From JAPPHA01 sp963662705 (GTDB taxonomy: Bacteria > Pseudomonadota > Alphaproteobacteria > Rhodobacterales > Rhodobacteraceae), in contig OY759767.1 in NCBI GenBank assembly GCA_963662705.2, positions 1,426,001 to 1,490,000 on the forward strand: a DNA stretch of 64,000 nt, written 5' to 3'. Every line of letters begins with the position of its first letter. Positions within the stretch are counted from its first letter, which is position 1. The translations under genes and the position numbers were made by a program. This document shows positions 19,050-28,356 of the stretch, one piece after another. The notes under the pieces were generated by a model. That model did no database searches. It saw only the letters and a list, made by a program, of their open reading frames with translations, and was not told the origin of the DNA.

Positions 19050-19060
19050 ACTAATTTAGT
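19050..19060. promoter_or_regulatory. Palindrome ACTAA-T-TTAGT upstream of the iron-binding protein gene
   Basis: An 11-base AT-rich palindrome overlapping the mazG stop codon and lying about 95 bases before the binding-protein start. It shares AATTTAG with the repeat before fur/mur. Candidate metal-regulator site, unproven. Confidence 0.3.
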
Positions 19061-19943
19061 CAGGTAAAGCGGTCTTTTCGGTCCTTTCCTCAGATTTGGT
19101 TTCGTCCCAGGCGGCGTCGAGTTCTTCGAGACTCACCGTTTCCAGTGATCGTCCGGACCTTGCGATCTTCAATTCAACCGACCCGAACCTGCGGACGAAT
19201 TTCGAATTGGCCGACCTGAGAGCCGATTCAGGATCGATTCCCAGGTGACGGGCCAACCCGACGAGCGAGAACATCAGGTCCCCGAATTCTTCCGCTGCAC
19301 GCGCCGGCGACCCCCGTGCGTCGGCGAGTTCCGCGGCTTCTTCAGACAGTTTTCCGAGCACGTGCGAGGCGTCAGGCCAGTCAAATCCGACGCGTGATGC
19401 TCGGTCCTGGAGCTTTGCCGCGCGTGTCAGCGCTGGCAGGCCAACTGCAATTCCCGAAATGACCGAGCCGCCGCCCGTCTCGCTAGACGCCCGCTCGGCG
19501 GCCTTGGCGTTTTCCCAGTCACGGACCTGCTCGTCAGCGGTCTTGTCGCGGTTCCCCGTGCCGAAAACATGCGGGTGCCGGCGGATCATCTTTTCGCAGA
19601 CCGCAAGAACAACCTCCCCGAAGGTGAAATGGCCCGACTCCGCCGCGATCCTGGAATGGTAGACCACCTGCAGCAACAGGTCTCCAAGTTCGCCCTTCAA
19701 CTCGGAAATGTCCCCGCGTTCGATCGCGTCGGCAACTTCGTAGGCTTCTTCGATGGTGTACGGCGCGATCGATTGAAACGTCTGTTCGATATCCCACGGG
19801 CAGCCTGATTCCGGATCTCTCAATCGAGCCATGATTTCAAGGAGCCGGTCGACATATCCGGAGTCTTCGCCGACGTCGCGCGCGCTTGCGTCAGGGGCCT
19901 CGCTGCTGGCGGTCTTGTCGGGGCCGGTGTCCGGTTCGGGCAT
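19056..19943 (-). CDS. mazG: Nucleoside triphosphate pyrophosphohydrolase MazG
   Basis: Hydrolyses NTPs to NMP and pyrophosphate, a house-cleaning role. Both MazG domains are visible in 295 residues: the first with EEAYEVADAI and LKGELGDLLLQVVYHS, the second with LSEEAAELADA and EEFGDLMFSLVGLARHLG, carrying the ExxE/ExxD metal ligands. RLRDPESGCPWDIEQT is the usual N-terminal signature. Start is ATG 19943, with a GTG one codon earlier. It follows the P450 gene on the same strand with about 145 bases between. Confidence 0.95.
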   Translation of the reverse strand: MPEPDTGPDKTASSEAPDASARDVGEDSGYVDRLLEIMARLRDPESGCPWDIEQTFQSIAPYTIEEAYEVADAIERGDISELKGELGDLLLQVVYHSRIAAESGHFTFGEVVLAVCEKMIRRHPHVFGTGNRDKTADEQVRDWENAKAAERASSETGGGSVISGIAVGLPALTRAAKLQDRASRVGFDWPDASHVLGKLSEEAAELADARGSPARAAEEFGDLMFSLVGLARHLGIDPESALRSANSKFVRRFGSVELKIARSGRSLETVSLEELDAAWDETKSEERTEKTALPD

Positions 19944-20091
19944 CACGCTGCCTTCCCATCCCGGATCGTTCCAAAGGTCACAGCGATTACCGAATCGACC
20001 AGTTCAAGTGAAATTGCCGGAACGGCCGGTTGGCTTGCCAAGACGCGATTCCGAACATTCACATTATTCCCTCGTGGAACCAGCGTCCCAA

Positions 20092-21324
20092 TCACCGGGT
20101 CCGAACATAAAGTGTTTCCAGGCCGTGAAAATGGTAACTGTCGGCGTAGGCCGGAGATCCGGACAGTTTCAGATGCGGGTGCCGTCCGAACAAGGCCTGG
20201 AGCGCGACCGCCAGTTCCACGCGGGCCAGTTGCGCGCCGAGACAGAAATGGACACCGGCTCCGAACGACAGGTGCCTGTTCCGACGGCGTTCGGGTCGAA
20301 AAAGGTCCGCATCGGCCCCGAACACGGCCGGGTCGCGATTGGCAGATGCAAGGAGAAGCGCAACCCGGTCTCCGCCGCGGAACCTTTTTCCGAGAAAGAG
20401 CATGTCTTCCTTGGCGTACCGGTCGAACAGGTGCAGGGGAGGGTCAAATCGAAGGATTTCCTCGACGGTTCCCGCAATCGAATCGTCCGAACTGAAATCC
20501 GAAGGGGGACGCGCGCATTCGCTGCAATGCTCCAGGAGCGTTTTCACCCCGTTGCCGATCGTGTGAACTGTCGCTTCGTGGCCGGCGTTGAGCAGAAGGA
20601 TGCACGTACTCGTGATCTCCCCCGATGTCAGGCGCCTGCCATCGATCTCCGCCTTTACCAGCCCGGAAACCAGGTCGTCCGCGGGTTGAATTGCCCGTTC
20701 GCGCGCCAGGTTTTCGATATATGAGCTGAACTCCGAGGCAGCCCTGTCCGCCTTGACTTCGATCGCCGGGGCGCGCCGTGCCTGGTACATCGCGACCATG
20801 TCGTGCGACCAAGCCAGCAACTGGTCAGCCATGCCGTCCGGGACGCCGAGCAATCGGGCGATCACGATGACCGGAATACGGTTTCCAAACGCGGAAAGGA
20901 CGTCAATCTCACCTTTGCCGAGGTCTGCTGCCATCCTGTCGGCGAGGTCTCTGATCCTCGGCGCAAGGGCGTCGATCTGTCTCGGGGTGAATGCGCGGTG
21001 GACGAGGTTTCGAAGTGCCGTATGGCGCGGCGGATCGATCTCCAGCATTGAATCATCTTCGATGGACATGAAAGTGCGGAGATGATCTGGAACGGGCGGC
21101 CTGAGCCCTTCCGGAATCTCGCGGCCCCAGCGGCGGTCTCGCAACAACCCGTTTACCGCGCGATACGAGCTTGCGAAGATCCGATCATAGTCGTTCCACC
21201 AGAAGAAGTCGCCCAGTGCGCGCGCCCTGGCGTAAAAAGGGTAAGGGTTCTGGACGAAGTCGTCGGCAAAGGGCGACTGGTCGAGTCGGGGAAAGCATTC
21301 CTGGTTGTGCTGCAAATCTGTCAT
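20092..21324 (-). CDS. Cytochrome P450
   Basis: A soluble bacterial class I P450 of 410 residues. The haem-binding loop is SFGAGVHFCLGAQLAR with the axial Cys. The I-helix has LLNAGHEAT with the proton-relay Thr, and the ExxR pair is in EEILRFDPP. Start at ATG 21324 (MTDLQHNQEC) fits the family; the open frame beyond it overlaps the upstream lyase gene. No ferredoxin or ferredoxin reductase gene is near, so electron partners must come from elsewhere. It lies 29 bases after a PLP-lyase gene in the fabI-gpt-lyase-P450 run. Substrate unknown. Confidence 0.93.
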   Translation of the reverse strand: MTDLQHNQECFPRLDQSPFADDFVQNPYPFYARARALGDFFWWNDYDRIFASSYRAVNGLLRDRRWGREIPEGLRPPVPDHLRTFMSIEDDSMLEIDPPRHTALRNLVHRAFTPRQIDALAPRIRDLADRMAADLGKGEIDVLSAFGNRIPVIVIARLLGVPDGMADQLLAWSHDMVAMYQARRAPAIEVKADRAASEFSSYIENLARERAIQPADDLVSGLVKAEIDGRRLTSGEITSTCILLLNAGHEATVHTIGNGVKTLLEHCSECARPPSDFSSDDSIAGTVEEILRFDPPLHLFDRYAKEDMLFLGKRFRGGDRVALLLASANRDPAVFGADADLFRPERRRNRHLSFGAGVHFCLGAQLARVELAVALQALFGRHPHLKLSGSPAYADSYHFHGLETLYVRTR

Positions 21325-21353
21325 GCGAAATTCACTCCGAACGGACAGAAGGG

Positions 21354-22538
21354 TCATTCCTTTGTAGCCAGAGAAAGAGCACGATCGAGATCTTCGATCA
21401 ACTCTGCGGCAGTCTCGAGACCGACCGACAACCTCAACAGCCCGTCCGGAACGGGAGAATCTTCTCCCTCGATACTCTTTCTGTGTTCGATCAGGCTCTC
21501 TGTCCCTCCCAGGGACGTTGCCGGGACGAACAATCGGCATCGTCGCGCGACATCGCGGGCCCGTGCCGAATCTCCCCTTATTACGATCGACAGCATGCCG
21601 CCGAATCCGCCCGTCATTTGTCGCGCCGCAATCCCGTGCCCGGGGTGGGACGGCAAGCCGGCATAGAGAACGCGGTAAACCTGGGGATGACGTTCAAGGG
21701 CCGTCGCGATGGCCAGGGCGGATTCCGAAATGCGCGCGAACCGGACAAACAACGTGCGAAGCCCCCGTATCAGCAGCCAGGCCTCGAATCCCGGCAACGC
21801 CGTACCGTGGAACTTGCGGACGGACTCGATCTCCTCGCGGATCCCGCCTGCTTCCCGAAACGACAGCACACCGGCCGTCACGTCCGAATGACCGTTCAGG
21901 TATTTCGTTCCAGAATGAAACACGATGTTTGCGCCAAGATTCAGCGCTCTCGTCGTTGGCGGTGGCGCCGTCGTCGAGTCGACCAGGAGCAGTGCTTCAG
22001 CCATTTTCGCGGCATGTGAAGCGGCTTCGATATCGGTAATCCAGCATTCGGGGTTCGAGGGCGTCTCGATCCAGAGCAGCTGTGTTTCGCCGGGACGGAG
22101 TACGTCCAGGTAGCATCCGGGTTCGCCCGGATGGAAGCAGTCGGCCCGAATGCGGCCCAATCGGGCCAGGCGGCGGGACCATGCCAGGCCACCATGGTAC
22201 ATGCGGTCGGGAATCACGACATGCGCGCCCATCGGCAAGGCTTCCAGAACCGCGGCAAGCGCGGACATTCCGGAAGTGAACAGGAGCGTGGCTTCCGCTT
22301 GTTCCAATGCACGCAAGATGCCTTCGGCTTCCCTTGCCGTGGGGCCACCGTCACGCGCGTATGTGTAGGGATTGCGGGCGTCGTATCGCGCATCACGCGC
22401 GAAGGTCGACGAGAGGTGTATGGGCGGGACGATTGATCCTGTCGCGGAATCGGGGGACGTCATGCCACGGGCCGCCGTGGATTCCGGGGAAATCTCCGGC
22501 ACCGGCTCCCGCCCGGCGTCAATGCCGCCCGGGTTCAT
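21354..22538 (-). CDS. PLP-dependent Cys/Met-metabolism enzyme (cystathionine lyase/synthase-like)
   Basis: A 394-residue fold-type I PLP enzyme of the MetB/MetC/MetZ family. The PLP lysine is in FHSGTKYLNGHSD; LLFTSGMSALAAVLEAL, LLWIETPSNPE and the DSTTAPP segment (where an Asp holds the PLP ring) are also present. The family splits into cystathionine gamma-synthase, beta/gamma-lyase, methionine gamma-lyase and O-acylhomoserine sulfhydrylase; motifs alone do not decide which. It starts three bases after the gpt stop, so it is likely translated from the same message. Confidence 0.9.
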   Translation of the reverse strand: MNPGGIDAGREPVPEISPESTAARGMTSPDSATGSIVPPIHLSSTFARDARYDARNPYTYARDGGPTAREAEGILRALEQAEATLLFTSGMSALAAVLEALPMGAHVVIPDRMYHGGLAWSRRLARLGRIRADCFHPGEPGCYLDVLRPGETQLLWIETPSNPECWITDIEAASHAAKMAEALLLVDSTTAPPPTTRALNLGANIVFHSGTKYLNGHSDVTAGVLSFREAGGIREEIESVRKFHGTALPGFEAWLLIRGLRTLFVRFARISESALAIATALERHPQVYRVLYAGLPSHPGHGIAARQMTGGFGGMLSIVIRGDSARARDVARRCRLFVPATSLGGTESLIEHRKSIEGEDSPVPDGLLRLSVGLETAAELIEDLDRALSLATKE

Positions 22539-22541
22539 GCG

Positions 22542-23048
22542 TCAGGTTCCCCTGAAGGGTTCCACATACTGAAGCGCCATGTCCCAGGGAAAGAAGATCC
22601 AGGTATCCTGGGATACCTCGGTAATGAATGTATCGACCATCGGCCTTCCCTTGGGTTTGGCGTAGATTGTCGCGTAATGCGCATCGGGAAAGCGTTGGCG
22701 AACCAGTTCGAGCGTTCTTCCAGTGTCAACCAGGTCGTCAATCAGCAGGATGCCGTTTCCGCTCCGCATGAGGCCGGGATCAGGAGATTTCAGGATCTCC
22801 GCTTCCTGTTGCGCCTGATGGTCATAGGACTTGACGCTGATCGTGTCGACAACCCTGACGTCGAGTTCGCGCGCAACGATCATGGCCGGGGCCATTCCAC
22901 CCCGGGTTACGGCGACAATTGCCTTCCAGGAACCGCCAGCCCCCGGGCCTTGTCCATCCAGTCTCCAGGCAAGCGCACGGGCGTCACGGTGAATCTGATC
23001 CCAACTGACGTGGAATCCCTTTTCGTGCGGTAGTCTGATCGAATTCAT
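22542..23048 (-). CDS. gpt: Xanthine(-guanine) phosphoribosyltransferase
   Basis: Purine salvage: joins xanthine or guanine to PRPP, giving XMP or GMP. 168 residues, normal length for Gpt. The PRPP loop is GILLIDDLVDTGRTLE; AIVAVTRGGMAPA and the WIFFPWD end also match. The start codon overlaps the fabI stop by four bases (ATGA). Confidence 0.95.
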   Translation of the reverse strand: MNSIRLPHEKGFHVSWDQIHRDARALAWRLDGQGPGAGGSWKAIVAVTRGGMAPAMIVARELDVRVVDTISVKSYDHQAQQEAEILKSPDPGLMRSGNGILLIDDLVDTGRTLELVRQRFPDAHYATIYAKPKGRPMVDTFITEVSQDTWIFFPWDMALQYVEPFRGT

Positions 23049-23863
23049 TTGCGCCCGGTCACGACATCTATGTCCGGCGCGTCCTCGGCTTTCATGCCCA
23101 CGACGTGGTAACCGGCGTCAACGTAGTGATTTTCGCCGGTCACGCCCGAGGCAAGGTCCGAGCAGAGATACATTCCCGCCTGGCCGACTTCATCGGTCGT
23201 TACGTTACGGCGCAGCGGCGAGTTGAGTTCATTCCATTTCAGGATGTATCGAAAGTCCCCGATCCCGGAAGCGGCCAGTGTCTTGATCGGCCCCGCCGAC
23301 AAGGCGTTGACGCGAATCCCGACTTTTCCGAGATCCGCGGCGAGGTACTTCACCGAAGCCTCGAGGCCTGCCTTGGCCACGCCCATGACATTGTAGTGGG
23401 GCATGACCATTTCCGCGCCGTAATAGGTCAGCGTCAGCAGGGCGCCGCCGTTTGGCATGAGTTTCTCGGATCTTTGGGCAATGGCCGTGAACGAATAGAC
23501 CGAAATTTCCATCGTCGTGCGAAAATTCTCGACCGTCGTGTCGACAAATCTTCCCCGGAGTTCGGCCTTGTCCGAATAGCCGATTGCATGAACGACAAAA
23601 TCGAGCGATCCCCAGGCGTCCTCAATCGTCTTGAACAGGACATCGAGCGATGCGTAATCGGAAACATCACAATCGACGACCAGATGACTGCCGACGCTAT
23701 GCGCAAGCGGCTTGACACGTCGCCCGAGGATCTCGCCCTGGTAGGAGAAAGCCAGTTCAGCTTCCTGGGCATGACACGCGCGAGCTATTCCCCACGCGAT
23801 GGATCTGTCATTGGCGACGCCCATGATCAGTCCGCGCTTGCCGTGCATGAGACCGCTGGACAT
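23045..23863 (-). CDS. fabI: Enoyl-[acyl-carrier-protein] reductase (NADH), FabI
   Basis: Last reductive step of each fatty-acid elongation cycle. The 272-residue SDR-type protein has GLIMGVANDRSIAWGIA at the NADH site, the catalytic pair YNVMGVAKAGLEAS (YxxxMGxxK), VDCDVSDYASL and LSAGPIKTLAASGI. Alphaproteobacteria often have more than one FabI, so another copy may exist elsewhere. First gene of a minus-strand run with gpt, the PLP lyase and the P450. Divergent from pdxH. Confidence 0.96.
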   Translation of the reverse strand: MSSGLMHGKRGLIMGVANDRSIAWGIARACHAQEAELAFSYQGEILGRRVKPLAHSVGSHLVVDCDVSDYASLDVLFKTIEDAWGSLDFVVHAIGYSDKAELRGRFVDTTVENFRTTMEISVYSFTAIAQRSEKLMPNGGALLTLTYYGAEMVMPHYNVMGVAKAGLEASVKYLAADLGKVGIRVNALSAGPIKTLAASGIGDFRYILKWNELNSPLRRNVTTDEVGQAGMYLCSDLASGVTGENHYVDAGYHVVGMKAEDAPDIDVVTGRK

Positions 23864-24221
23864 TCGAACTCCCGTACCAAAATCCTGACGTGCATTTAAG
23901 GCAACCGATTTTCCGGTTCAAGGATTCTGTACGTGCAGGCTTTCCCTGGTGACCGTGCAGCAGAGATCGGACGGCAGCGCGCCCATATCCGTCCCCGCGC
24001 ATGTCCGGAGGATTTTCCGGATCGACGGCATTCGGGATCAGTTCCAACGGGGACTTGGCCAATCGACTGCTGCTATTGCACCCGCCCCGAGTCCGCATTC
24101 ACTTTGGTTCGTGTTCTGTATATTTGGTTCGTCGACCGGGCAGGGACACGGGAAGTTGGCGGTGAAATTTCCGGCACCCCGGTCTATGCGGGGCGGGATA
24201 ACGAAGGCACCGGAAGGAAAC

Positions 24222-24845
24222 ATGGGAAGGCCGATGACGGACAGGGGCGGAATATTTGCAAAGGACGATCCTTTCGATCTGCTCGGGGCCTGGCTTGCCG
24301 AAGCCCGGGGGCAGGAGTTGAACGATCCCGATGCGATGGCAATCGCGACCGTGGATTCAATGGGATGCCCGAACGTCAGGATGGTTCTGCTGAAAGGGAT
24401 CGAATCGGACGGCCTCGTGTTCTACACAAACCTGGGTAGCCGGAAGGTACAGGAGATTGACGGCAGCGGTTGGGCCGCCCTTGTCATTCACTGGAAATCG
24501 ATCCGGCGCCAGGTTCGTGCACGAGGAAAGGTCGAGCGCGTTGGTGACGAACAGGCCGACCGGTATTTCGCCACCCGTTCGCCGGCGAGTCGGATCGGCG
24601 CCTGGGCGAGCAGGCAATCGAGACCGCTCGAAAGCCGGGCGGAATTGATGGCGCGCGCACGCCGACTTCAACTGAAACTCGGTGAAGACCCGCCACGGCC
24701 CGTGTTCTGGGGCGGGTTCAGAATCGTCCCGTTCGAGTTCGAATTCTGGTCGAATGGTGCTGATCGGCTGCATGACCGGTTTCGTTGGTCTCGCGCGCCG
24801 GACGACCCCGCATCGCGCTGGTCGATCAAACGGTTGAATCCGTGA
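24222..24845 (+). CDS. pdxH: Pyridoxamine 5'-phosphate oxidase
   Basis: FMN enzyme that makes pyridoxal 5'-phosphate from pyridoxine or pyridoxamine 5'-phosphate. 207 residues; MAIATVDSMGCPNVRMVLLKG, VFYTNLGSRK, HWKSIRRQVRARG for FMN binding, and the C-terminal RFRWSRAPDD with SIKRLNP. ATG 24222 follows GGAAGGAAAC; ATG 24234 is also possible. Divergent from fabI; about 360 bases lie between the two starts, including an open but unlikely upstream extension. The downstream DUF192 gene overlaps its stop. Confidence 0.95.
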   Translation: MGRPMTDRGGIFAKDDPFDLLGAWLAEARGQELNDPDAMAIATVDSMGCPNVRMVLLKGIESDGLVFYTNLGSRKVQEIDGSGWAALVIHWKSIRRQVRARGKVERVGDEQADRYFATRSPASRIGAWASRQSRPLESRAELMARARRLQLKLGEDPPRPVFWGGFRIVPFEFEFWSNGADRLHDRFRWSRAPDDPASRWSIKRLNP

Positions 24846-25357
24846 ATGCTTCTCCGCCAATCGGACATTCCGTCCCTGCCAAGGCGGCGCTGATTGCATG
24901 CCTGGCGCTGCTTGTCCCGGATTTTCGGGAATCGCATGCGGCGGAACCCGCCTGTGACGAGACGAAGGTGCAATTGAGGTGGGCAAACGGACGTTCCAGC
25001 TTCAACGTCGAGTTGGCGGATGACGCCGAGTCGAGGGCAAGAGGATTGATGCATCGGGAGTCGCTCGCTCCGTTTTCGGCGATGCTCTTCGCCTATCCGA
25101 CTCCCCGGAAGGCCCGTTTCTGGATGAAGGACACGCTCATTCCGCTGGATGTTCTGTTCTTTGATCACCGCGGTGTCCTGAAGACGGTGCACGGGGACGC
25201 CCAACCATTCAGCCTCGAAACCTTCGATGGAGGAGAGGGCATCCAGTATGTGCTCGAGATCAACGCGGGAATGGCCAGTGAACTTGGCATCCCGGTTGGA
25301 TCCGAGCTTCGCCACCCGTCAATAGACTCCCCCGATGCTGTCTGGCCCTGCCAGTAG
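24842..25357 (+). CDS. Exported DUF192 protein
   Basis: 171 residues with a signal peptide (hydrophobic AALIACLALLVP, cleavage near SHAAEP) and one DUF192 domain: VELADDAESRARGLMHRESL, RFWMKDTLIPLDVLFFD and YVLEINAGMASELGI. DUF192 proteins are small periplasmic beta-barrels of unclear function. Start chosen at GTG 24842, which overlaps the pdxH stop (GTGA). Confidence 0.88.
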   Translation: MNASPPIGHSVPAKAALIACLALLVPDFRESHAAEPACDETKVQLRWANGRSSFNVELADDAESRARGLMHRESLAPFSAMLFAYPTPRKARFWMKDTLIPLDVLFFDHRGVLKTVHGDAQPFSLETFDGGEGIQYVLEINAGMASELGIPVGSELRHPSIDSPDAVWPCQ

Positions 25358-25431
25358 TCCGGGGGAGCTGTTGCGGGGCGCGCGGACAATCGGCTTTCGC
25401 CGCCGGCCTAATCCGGCTAGAAGGCGTCCGT

Positions 25432-25508
25432 CGGGGCGTGGCGCAGCCTGGTAGCGCGGCGGTTTTGGGAACCGTAGGTCGCAAGTTCGAATCTTGCCGC
25501 CCCGACCA
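25432..25508 (+). tRNA. tRNA-Pro(TGG)
   Basis: Full cloverleaf of 77 bases with encoded CCA. The acceptor CGGGGCG pairs with CGCCCCG; the anticodon loop is TTTGGGA with anticodon TGG; the T-arm is GCAAG-TTCGAAT-CTTGC. Confidence 0.96.
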
Positions 25509-25797
25509 CGGGCCGAATACCGATTTGGCCAACCCGCCTTTCGGATCTGGCCGGCGCGGTGTTTGCGGTCAGTGTATCTCCTTTTCTTCCGGCAGGATTG
25601 CCCGCCGGACTCCATGCATGCCGCGATCCTGCAAGCTGTCCTGAACACGCGGGCGCGGCAGGCGCATGGTCGTGCGGGGCGGTGACCTGGTCGATGTGAG
25701 GGCTGGATGGAATCGCGGGCGGGGCCTCCTTGACGATCCGCGCTTCCCTGTATCCGCCACCGTCGAGAGAGTGGTCCGCGGGGCATCGGCCTCCGTG

Positions 25798-28356
25798 TCA
25801 TTCAGGCTGGCGAAGAACCCGCGCCGGACTCGCCCGTATCGGTCCCAGCGAAAAGAGAAGTCCCGCAACCACGGTCACGGCTGTTCCGCCGAGCACGATC
25901 ACGCATGCCGACATTGCCTCGAACCTGTACTCGCTCTCCATGACGAACCGCATCACCGCCCATCCCATGATACTTCCGGAAAAGACGGCTACGACGGCCG
26001 CAATCAATCCGCTCATGGTCGACCGAAGGGCGAAACTTCTCAGGATCTGGATTCGCGAGGCGCCAACCGTTCGCAGCACTGCCGCTTCAAAGCTGCGCGC
26101 GGCCTCTCCGGCGGTCGCTGCCCCGACGAGAACGATGAAACCGATAACCAGTGTTCCGGATGCCGCATAGGTGACTGCCGCAACCAATCCTGAAAGCAAA
26201 CGGGCGATCCGCCTGATCCCGTCCTTCACACCGATGACCGTCACGTTGGGAAATGCGGTTGTAATCGACTCGAAGACGACGATTTCGCGGTCGCCGGCGT
26301 CATCAACATAGACGGTTCCGATATGCGTATGAGGCGCACCTGCGAGTGCCGACGGATTGAGCGACATGATGAACCCGATCCCAACCGTCGAGAAATCCAC
26401 TTCCCTCAGGCTCGAAATCCTTGCATCGATGTCCCTCCCCAGGACGTTGATCGTAATGATGTCGCCGATCTCGAGTCCGAGTTCCTGGGCTTCCTCCGCC
26501 GAGAAACTGACCTGTGGCGGCCCGTCGTAACCCTCGGGCCACCATTGACCATCGGTCAGCACGGTATTCGGCGGGATCGTTTTCGAATAGGTAATCCCGC
26601 GGTCACCTCGGAGAACCCAGTGGTTTCCGGCAACTTTCGATGCATCTCGACCATTGATCCGGGTCAGGAATCCGCGAAGCATCGGCGCCGTCTCGATCCT
26701 GTCGACCGAAGGGTTTTCGGACATCATCTCGAGGAGGCCCTCGAGCTGATCGTTCTGTATATCGACGAGAAAAAATGATGGTGCAACGTCCGGCAAATCG
26801 TTCTCGATGATCGCGTTCAGGTTGGAGGAAATCTGGCCGATTGCAGCCAGGACGGACAGGCCAAGCCCCAACGACATCACGATGATTCTCGTTTCATTGG
26901 CGGGTCCGCCGACCGACGCAAGCGCGAGGCGAATCACCGGCCATCCCCGGACCGACTTCCAGCCTGCCGAATGACGGGCGAATCTGCGAAACATGGCGGC
27001 GACGATCGACAGGGCGGCAAGCGAGGCCAGCACGCCCGCTGCAGTCCAGGCGCTGATCGTGGGGACCCCCGAAAGGACGGCTGCTGCTGCGACGAGAGTC
27101 AGAACGAGGCAGACCGTCGCGAGAATCGGTCTAATCTTCAGGCGTCGCATGCCACGGCCTTCCCCCCGGCGATAGAGCGCGGCGGCCCGGATGTCGGTGA
27201 CTCGCGACAGGGGCCACAAGGAAAAGACAACCGCAATCAGGACTCCGTAGAGCGCCGCCTCGAGTATCGGCACGACGCGGACTCCCGCGAAGTCGATCGG
27301 CAACGGAATCCTGTCGACAAGCACCGACTCGAGGGCGATGATCGCGGTCGCCCCCATGGCGACACCTGCGCAAACTCCGATGACCGTCATCGCGCCGATC
27401 TGAATTCCGTAAGTGAGCGAGACCGTCCGGCTGCTGGCGCCGAGTGTCTTCAGGGTCGCTATCGTGTTCGTCTTCCCGTCCAGGAAGTTGACGACGGCAG
27501 AGGCGATTCCGATACCTCCGACAGCGAGGCCCGCCAGTCCCGCCAGGACCAGAAATGCGGAAACCCGTTCGACCGCGAACCTCGTCCGTGGATCGGGGTT
27601 GTTCCGGTCCCGCCATTCTGCTCCCGCGTTCGCGAAATGCGTTCTGGTCTCCGTCCTGACCTGCTCCAGATCGGCCTCTCGAGGCAGTTTCAGCCGGTAA
27701 CTTGCATTGAATTGCGACCCGGGGCCGAGAAACCCCGAGTCTTCGAGTGTCTCCGTGGGCACGATCACGCGGGGCGCCAGAAGTCCTCCCAGGCCCGAGG
27801 CATCCGGCTCTTCCACGAGGATTGCGGAAACTCGGTAGCGCCCCGCGCCGAGCCCGACAATGTCGCCTGGCTCAAGGTCGAGCCGGATCCCCAGCTGTTC
27901 CTGGATGACGGCACCTGGAAGGCCTTCCCCGACCGCGAGAGCCTCCGCAAGCGGAATGTCGGGCGACAGCTCGACCGACCCGTACAGCGGATAGTTTCCG
28001 TCGACGCCCTTCAGGGAAATCAACGCTCGGTTGACCTTTCCTTCCGAGTCGGCGGCCGCCATGGATCGAAACTGCACGATTTCGGAGACCGCAGCCGAAT
28101 TGCGACTCATCCAATCACGTTCGGCTTCGTCCGCAAATCGGTAACTGAAGGTGATTTCGGCATCGCCGCCAAGGAGTGTTTTTCCCTGGGTTCGCAGACC
28201 GCTTTCGATGGAGTCGCGGACCGTTCCGATGGCGGTGATTGCTCCGACGCCGATGGCCAGGCAGGCGAGAAACACGCGGAAACCGCGCGTTCCGGTGCGC
28301 AACTCGCGCAACGCGATCGCGACGGCCGGAACGGAATTTGTCTTGAGGACCTTCAC
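25798..28356 (-). CDS. ABC transporter permease, FtsX/YbbP type
   Basis: An 852-residue inner-membrane protein of the large YbbP-like FtsX/MacB superfamily. It has a TM helix near residues 25-45 (FLACLAIGVGAITAIG), a long periplasmic part, three or four TM helices in the middle (about 265-385), two more near 405-450, a second periplasmic part, and a last TM group near 740-845. It overlaps the upstream ATPase gene by four bases. This pair lies beside a TesA-like esterase, as ybbA-ybbP-tesA do in many proteobacteria. Substrate is unknown; a role in moving or releasing lipophilic compounds has been suggested for such systems. Confidence 0.92.
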   Translation of the reverse strand: MKVLKTNSVPAVAIALRELRTGTRGFRVFLACLAIGVGAITAIGTVRDSIESGLRTQGKTLLGGDAEITFSYRFADEAERDWMSRNSAAVSEIVQFRSMAAADSEGKVNRALISLKGVDGNYPLYGSVELSPDIPLAEALAVGEGLPGAVIQEQLGIRLDLEPGDIVGLGAGRYRVSAILVEEPDASGLGGLLAPRVIVPTETLEDSGFLGPGSQFNASYRLKLPREADLEQVRTETRTHFANAGAEWRDRNNPDPRTRFAVERVSAFLVLAGLAGLAVGGIGIASAVVNFLDGKTNTIATLKTLGASSRTVSLTYGIQIGAMTVIGVCAGVAMGATAIIALESVLVDRIPLPIDFAGVRVVPILEAALYGVLIAVVFSLWPLSRVTDIRAAALYRRGEGRGMRRLKIRPILATVCLVLTLVAAAAVLSGVPTISAWTAAGVLASLAALSIVAAMFRRFARHSAGWKSVRGWPVIRLALASVGGPANETRIIVMSLGLGLSVLAAIGQISSNLNAIIENDLPDVAPSFFLVDIQNDQLEGLLEMMSENPSVDRIETAPMLRGFLTRINGRDASKVAGNHWVLRGDRGITYSKTIPPNTVLTDGQWWPEGYDGPPQVSFSAEEAQELGLEIGDIITINVLGRDIDARISSLREVDFSTVGIGFIMSLNPSALAGAPHTHIGTVYVDDAGDREIVVFESITTAFPNVTVIGVKDGIRRIARLLSGLVAAVTYAASGTLVIGFIVLVGAATAGEAARSFEAAVLRTVGASRIQILRSFALRSTMSGLIAAVVAVFSGSIMGWAVMRFVMESEYRFEAMSACVIVLGGTAVTVVAGLLFSLGPIRASPARVLRQPE

